This document shows positions 62,201 through 64,000 of a stretch of 64,000 nt of DNA, piece by piece; positions within the stretch are counted from its first letter, which is position 1, and every line of letters begins with the position of its first letter. The notes below the pieces were generated by a model. The model was given only the letters and a program-made list of their open reading frames with translations, had not been told where the DNA came from and did no database searches. This stretch comes from an uncultured Paracoccaceae bacterium (GTDB lineage: Bacteria; Pseudomonadota; Alphaproteobacteria; Rhodobacterales; Rhodobacteraceae), in contig CANMKB010000003.1 in the NCBI GenBank assembly GCA_947498415.1, forward strand, positions 124,001 to 188,000, in the 5' to 3' direction. Made by a program: the position numbers and the translations under genes.

Positions 62201-63885
62201 CCGAAGCGGGTTATGACCCAGGTGATTACAAAGTCACGGTGATGTTGCACACTTTTGTGGGCCAAGATCGTGAAGCTGTTCGCGAAATGGCACGCGAACC
62301 GATGAAAGATTATCTGCGATCTGCTGCAGGCCTGATCAAACAATATGCATGGGCGTTCCCGGCGTTCAAAAAGCCTGAGGGCGTAAAGAACCCGTTTGAA
62401 TTAGATTTAGGTAGCCTTTCCGAAGAAGAACTTGAGGGGATCCTCGACTTTGCCTTTCTGCGGTACTTCGAAGATTCAGGGCTGTTTGGCACTGTCGATG
62501 ACTGTACAAAACGGGTGGATGGCCTAAAGAAAATCGGCGTCACCGAGGTTGCCTGCCTGATTGACTACGGCATTGAAACCGCTGACGTTCTTGAGGGGCT
62601 CAAGTCCTTGGCAAAGGTGGTTCAGGCCAGCAATGGGGATGTGTCTGTTGGTGAAAACGATGTCTCGATCGCAGGGCAAATCATTCGTCACAACGTAACC
62701 CATCTGCAATGCACTCCGTCCATGGCGCGGATGCTTTCGATGAACGAAGAGGCCTCGGTCGCCCTAGGGCAGGTCGAACATCTATTGATCGGTGGAGAGG
62801 CTTTGCCGGGATCGCTTGTGCGGGAACTGAACGGTCTGACCCAAGCGTCCATCACCAATATGTATGGCCCAACCGAAACGACGATCTGGTCGTCAACTGC
62901 GGTGGCCACGTCACAAGATACAACGGTGAATGTGGGTCAACCCATTGCAAACACGACGCTTTATGTTGTGGATGATGCGCTAGACCCGGTGCCGCTGGGC
63001 CTGCCCGGTGAGTTATTGATCGGCGGAGCCGGGGTCACGCGTGGCTATTGGACCCGACCTGATCTAACGGCGGAACGCTATATCGAAAGCCCGTTTATCG
63101 CGGGCGAGCGCCTGTACCGCACGGGTGATCTTGTGCGTGGACGCCTTGATGGCGGTCTTGATTTCATCGGTCGTGCAGATCATCAGGTCAAACTGCGCGG
63201 ATATCGTATTGAGCTGGGCGAGATCGAAAGCCGTCTAGAAGAGCTGCCAACGATCGCCCAAGCCGTGGTTATCCCGCGCGAAGATACGCCGGGTGATACG
63301 CGTCTGGTGTCCTATCTGCGCGGCACGGCGGACGAGGCTGCGATGCGGGCCCATCTTGCAGAACATCTGCCGGATTACATGGTGCCAAGTCATTTCGTGA
63401 CACTGGATCAATTCCCGCTGACACCAAACAAAAAGATTGATCGCAAGGCGCTGCCTGTGCCGCAAAAGCGGGTCTTGCGTGCAGCGCCGATTGTTGCCTC
63501 CGCTCCGGTGACCGGCGTGGCGCAACAGGTGTCCAAAGTCTGGAGCGACATTCTGGGTGTTCAATCCATCGCAAATTCTGACAGCTTTTTTGATTTGGGC
63601 GGCCATAGTCTTTTGGCGGTACAAGCACACCGTGTTTTGCGTGAACAGCTTGGCCTTAAGGCATTGTCGATCACAGATATTTTCCGTTTCCCAACCTTGG
63701 GTGCCCTGGTGGATCGGATCGAAAAACTGGGTGGCACCCCGGCAACGCCGCAATCGGTTCAGCCAAAAGAAACCGCAGTGGGGGCTGCACAACCAGAAAC
63801 CCCCGTCAGCGCACAGACGCATGCGCGACAAGACGCTATGTCAAAGCGTCGCGCGATGCGTGCCCGCCGCCGGGAAAGACATTGA
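59221..63885 (+). CDS. NRPS: formyltransferase - partial C - A with inserted luciferase-like monooxygenase - PCP
   Basis: 1554 residues. Formyltransferase (about 1-300) keeps Asn100, His102 (NFHDGPLP) and Asp138 (GVDEGDIL). Residues about 310-530 resemble the C-terminal half of a condensation domain (HDAFWRKWLVDFD) without an HHxxxDG motif. The adenylation domain (about 540 onward, YLIFTSGSTGRPKG, SFDISVLEL) is split by a MupA/Atu3671-type FMN luciferase-like monooxygenase (about 781-1135), then resumes (QCTPSMARML, LLIGGEALP, NMYGPTETTIWSS, YRTGDLVRG, KKIDRKALP). PCP Ser1463 in DLGGHSL. My hand-read specificity code D-I-L-Q-L-G-M-I-W-K is one change from a glycine code. The C-terminus is a Pro/Gln/Thr linker ending in an Arg-rich tail. 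GGGAGAG precedes the ATG. Confidence 0.92.
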   Translation: MNNPGNSATAPQSALFIGNESLLVQCAEIWQRAGHRIAMIVTRNPEIADWAQSHHIAVVHHSENLADLRIDGDFDWLLSVANLQIIPDELLASAKQGAVNFHDGPLPAYAGLNAPVWARMQGEAQHGITWHLISEGVDEGDILVQRQFDIRDSDTALTLNTKCFEAAMDSFPEVVQALENNAQPRTPQNLQERSYYGLKARPDAAGRLDFRKTSAELVALVRALDHGPYLNPLSCPKLSVAGDILLVGGAEATTGQGTAGHVLAVTPKTVIVATRDGAVELTGLTTQTGAEISVDTKVSVGQVLSSVEKPDALNAALGKVAQHDAFWRKWLVDFDPCKLPLLHHTQEQPDWVSLKLDTPSDMSVAAQVAAVGMFVRASGTENTPQLAYVPEGMSKAAGYLSTWVPVGVHVAPDAELAEVIAMAQASCDLLSTKDTFALDIVARDPALNAFDTPDIAVITDPDALPVEGAALNIMATGGALRLRYNRNRLEENHAARLAARLELIAAQVHAGQGCVKGVQCLPDAERHALLSEWNQTDTPVNFDVTIPQLIADQAARSPEATAVVFEHQQLTYAELETRANQTAQVLRDMGVAKGDIVGVHCNRSIDLVVACIAAMKAGAAYLPLDPGFPADRIALYIEDSATKFIVSQSQIAQDLPSSDAHILLLDSDPRIAKAPDQTPSGAAEGHDLAYLIFTSGSTGRPKGVMVEHRNVVNFFAGMDQRISHDPAGTWMAVTSLSFDISVLELFYTLARGFKLVISGDESATQISDGPVGTGNADARGMDFSVYYWGSDDTVGENKYELLLEGAKFADQNGFCAVWTPERHFHAFGGAYPNPSVTGAAVAAVTNNIAVRAGSCVAPLHHTARIAEEWAVVDNLTNGRTGLAIASGWQPDDFVLRPENTPPHNKVAMFEQIRDLRKLWAGEAVEFPRQNGEMHAVVTQPRPVSAAPDIWVTTAGNPETWKDAGRNGAHILTHLLGQSIDEVAEKIKLYHAALTEAGYDPGDYKVTVMLHTFVGQDREAVREMAREPMKDYLRSAAGLIKQYAWAFPAFKKPEGVKNPFELDLGSLSEEELEGILDFAFLRYFEDSGLFGTVDDCTKRVDGLKKIGVTEVACLIDYGIETADVLEGLKSLAKVVQASNGDVSVGENDVSIAGQIIRHNVTHLQCTPSMARMLSMNEEASVALGQVEHLLIGGEALPGSLVRELNGLTQASITNMYGPTETTIWSSTAVATSQDTTVNVGQPIANTTLYVVDDALDPVPLGLPGELLIGGAGVTRGYWTRPDLTAERYIESPFIAGERLYRTGDLVRGRLDGGLDFIGRADHQVKLRGYRIELGEIESRLEELPTIAQAVVIPREDTPGDTRLVSYLRGTADEAAMRAHLAEHLPDYMVPSHFVTLDQFPLTPNKKIDRKALPVPQKRVLRAAPIVASAPVTGVAQQVSKVWSDILGVQSIANSDSFFDLGGHSLLAVQAHRVLREQLGLKALSITDIFRFPTLGALVDRIEKLGGTPATPQSVQPKETAVGAAQPETPVSAQTHARQDAMSKRRAMRARRRERH

Positions 63886-63895
63886 GGAGAGCCCC

Positions 63896-64000
63896 ATGAC
63901 ATTGCACATGCGTAGATTATCCATGCTTGAAATGGCGGCCCGCACCATGGTGCCCGCTGGCATCGCTGTGGGCGTGACATCGCCCCGTGACAACGTTGAT
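63896..64000 (+). CDS. Start of a probable 4'-phosphopantetheinyl transferase (runs off the window)
   Basis: Open frame from ATG 63896 with GAGGAGA ahead, 10 bases after the NRPS stop. The 35 visible residues begin MTLHMRRLSMLEMAARTMVP and continue with AGIAVGVTSPRD, which resembles the N-terminus of EntD/Sfp-type transferases that arm carrier-protein serines. The context (PKS and NRPS with two carrier domains and no other such enzyme) fits. Only 105 bases are available, so the call is tentative. Confidence 0.5.
   Translation, partial: MTLHMRRLSMLEMAARTMVPAGIAVGVTSPRDNVD

Noticed and set aside
51798..63885. Many antisense open frames of 60-198 codons within the PKS and NRPS genes
   Set aside because: They are mirror frames of strongly biased coding sequence, without ribosome sites or recognisable domains.
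1..64000. Search for tRNA, rRNA, CRISPR, IS elements and attachment sites
   Set aside because: No cloverleaf-like segment, repeat array, transposase or integrase was found by eye; small RNAs could be missed without a covariance search.

Overview
The window is a chromosomal segment of a marine alphaproteobacterium, most likely of the Roseobacter group (Rhodobacteraceae). The evidence is moderate G+C, the PhaP/PhaR pair, roseobacter-type Hint_2 proteins, DUF2842, a GapR (DUF2312) protein, a Co-type nitrile hydratase operon, an ScfR-like regulator and ordinary alphaproteobacterial housekeeping genes (pyrG, secG, purA, acs). No rRNA, tRNA, CRISPR array, transposase or phage gene was seen. Almost all of the sequence is coding and no gap exceeds about 300 bases.

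Layout. 1-1.3 kb: polyhydroxyalkanoate granule genes phaP and phaR with PhaR-type TGC-rich operators. 1.3-6.7 kb: a DegT-type aminotransferase and a polar amino acid ABC operon (ATPase, binding protein, two permeases, glutamine amidotransferase) behind a direct-repeat control region. 6.8-10.2 kb: a tandem duplication of a divergent TerB-like/Hint gene pair; a third Hint protein lies at 44-45 kb. 10.2-22 kb: pyrG, secG, nitrile hydratase, purA, small membrane proteins, an epimerase-DoxX fusion, a long acidic protein, thiamine pyrophosphokinase and a drug/metabolite exporter. 22.4-34.5 kb: acs at the end of a Liv-type ABC operon, with a divergent ScfR-like regulator, a response regulator and a symporter-histidine kinase of the CrbS kind, which together look like a short-chain carboxylate regulon. 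34.6-43.9 kb: an orphan SpoA (FliM/FliN) protein, a sulfur gene group under a SqrR/BigR-type operator, a FadB-like protein that has lost catalytic residues, gapR, an iron-type ABC permease and an aminotransferase.

45.2-64 kb is the most unusual part: a biosynthetic locus. It holds a secreted 975-residue SGNH/glycosidase-like/RTX protein, a GT4 and two GT2 glycosyltransferases, a Wzx-type flippase, a one-module polyketide synthase with the order KS-AT-KR-DH-ACP-TE, an NRPS with an N-terminal formyltransferase and a luciferase-like monooxygenase inserted into a glycine-type adenylation domain, and the start of a probable phosphopantetheinyl transferase at the right edge. Flippase, PKS, GT2, NRPS and PPTase lie on one strand, and three of their junctions (one of them between the first GT2 and the flippase) are ATGA overlaps. 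I infer a glycosylated polyketide-peptide or a glycolipid/exopolysaccharide modified by a polyketide-peptide; the product cannot be read from the sequence.
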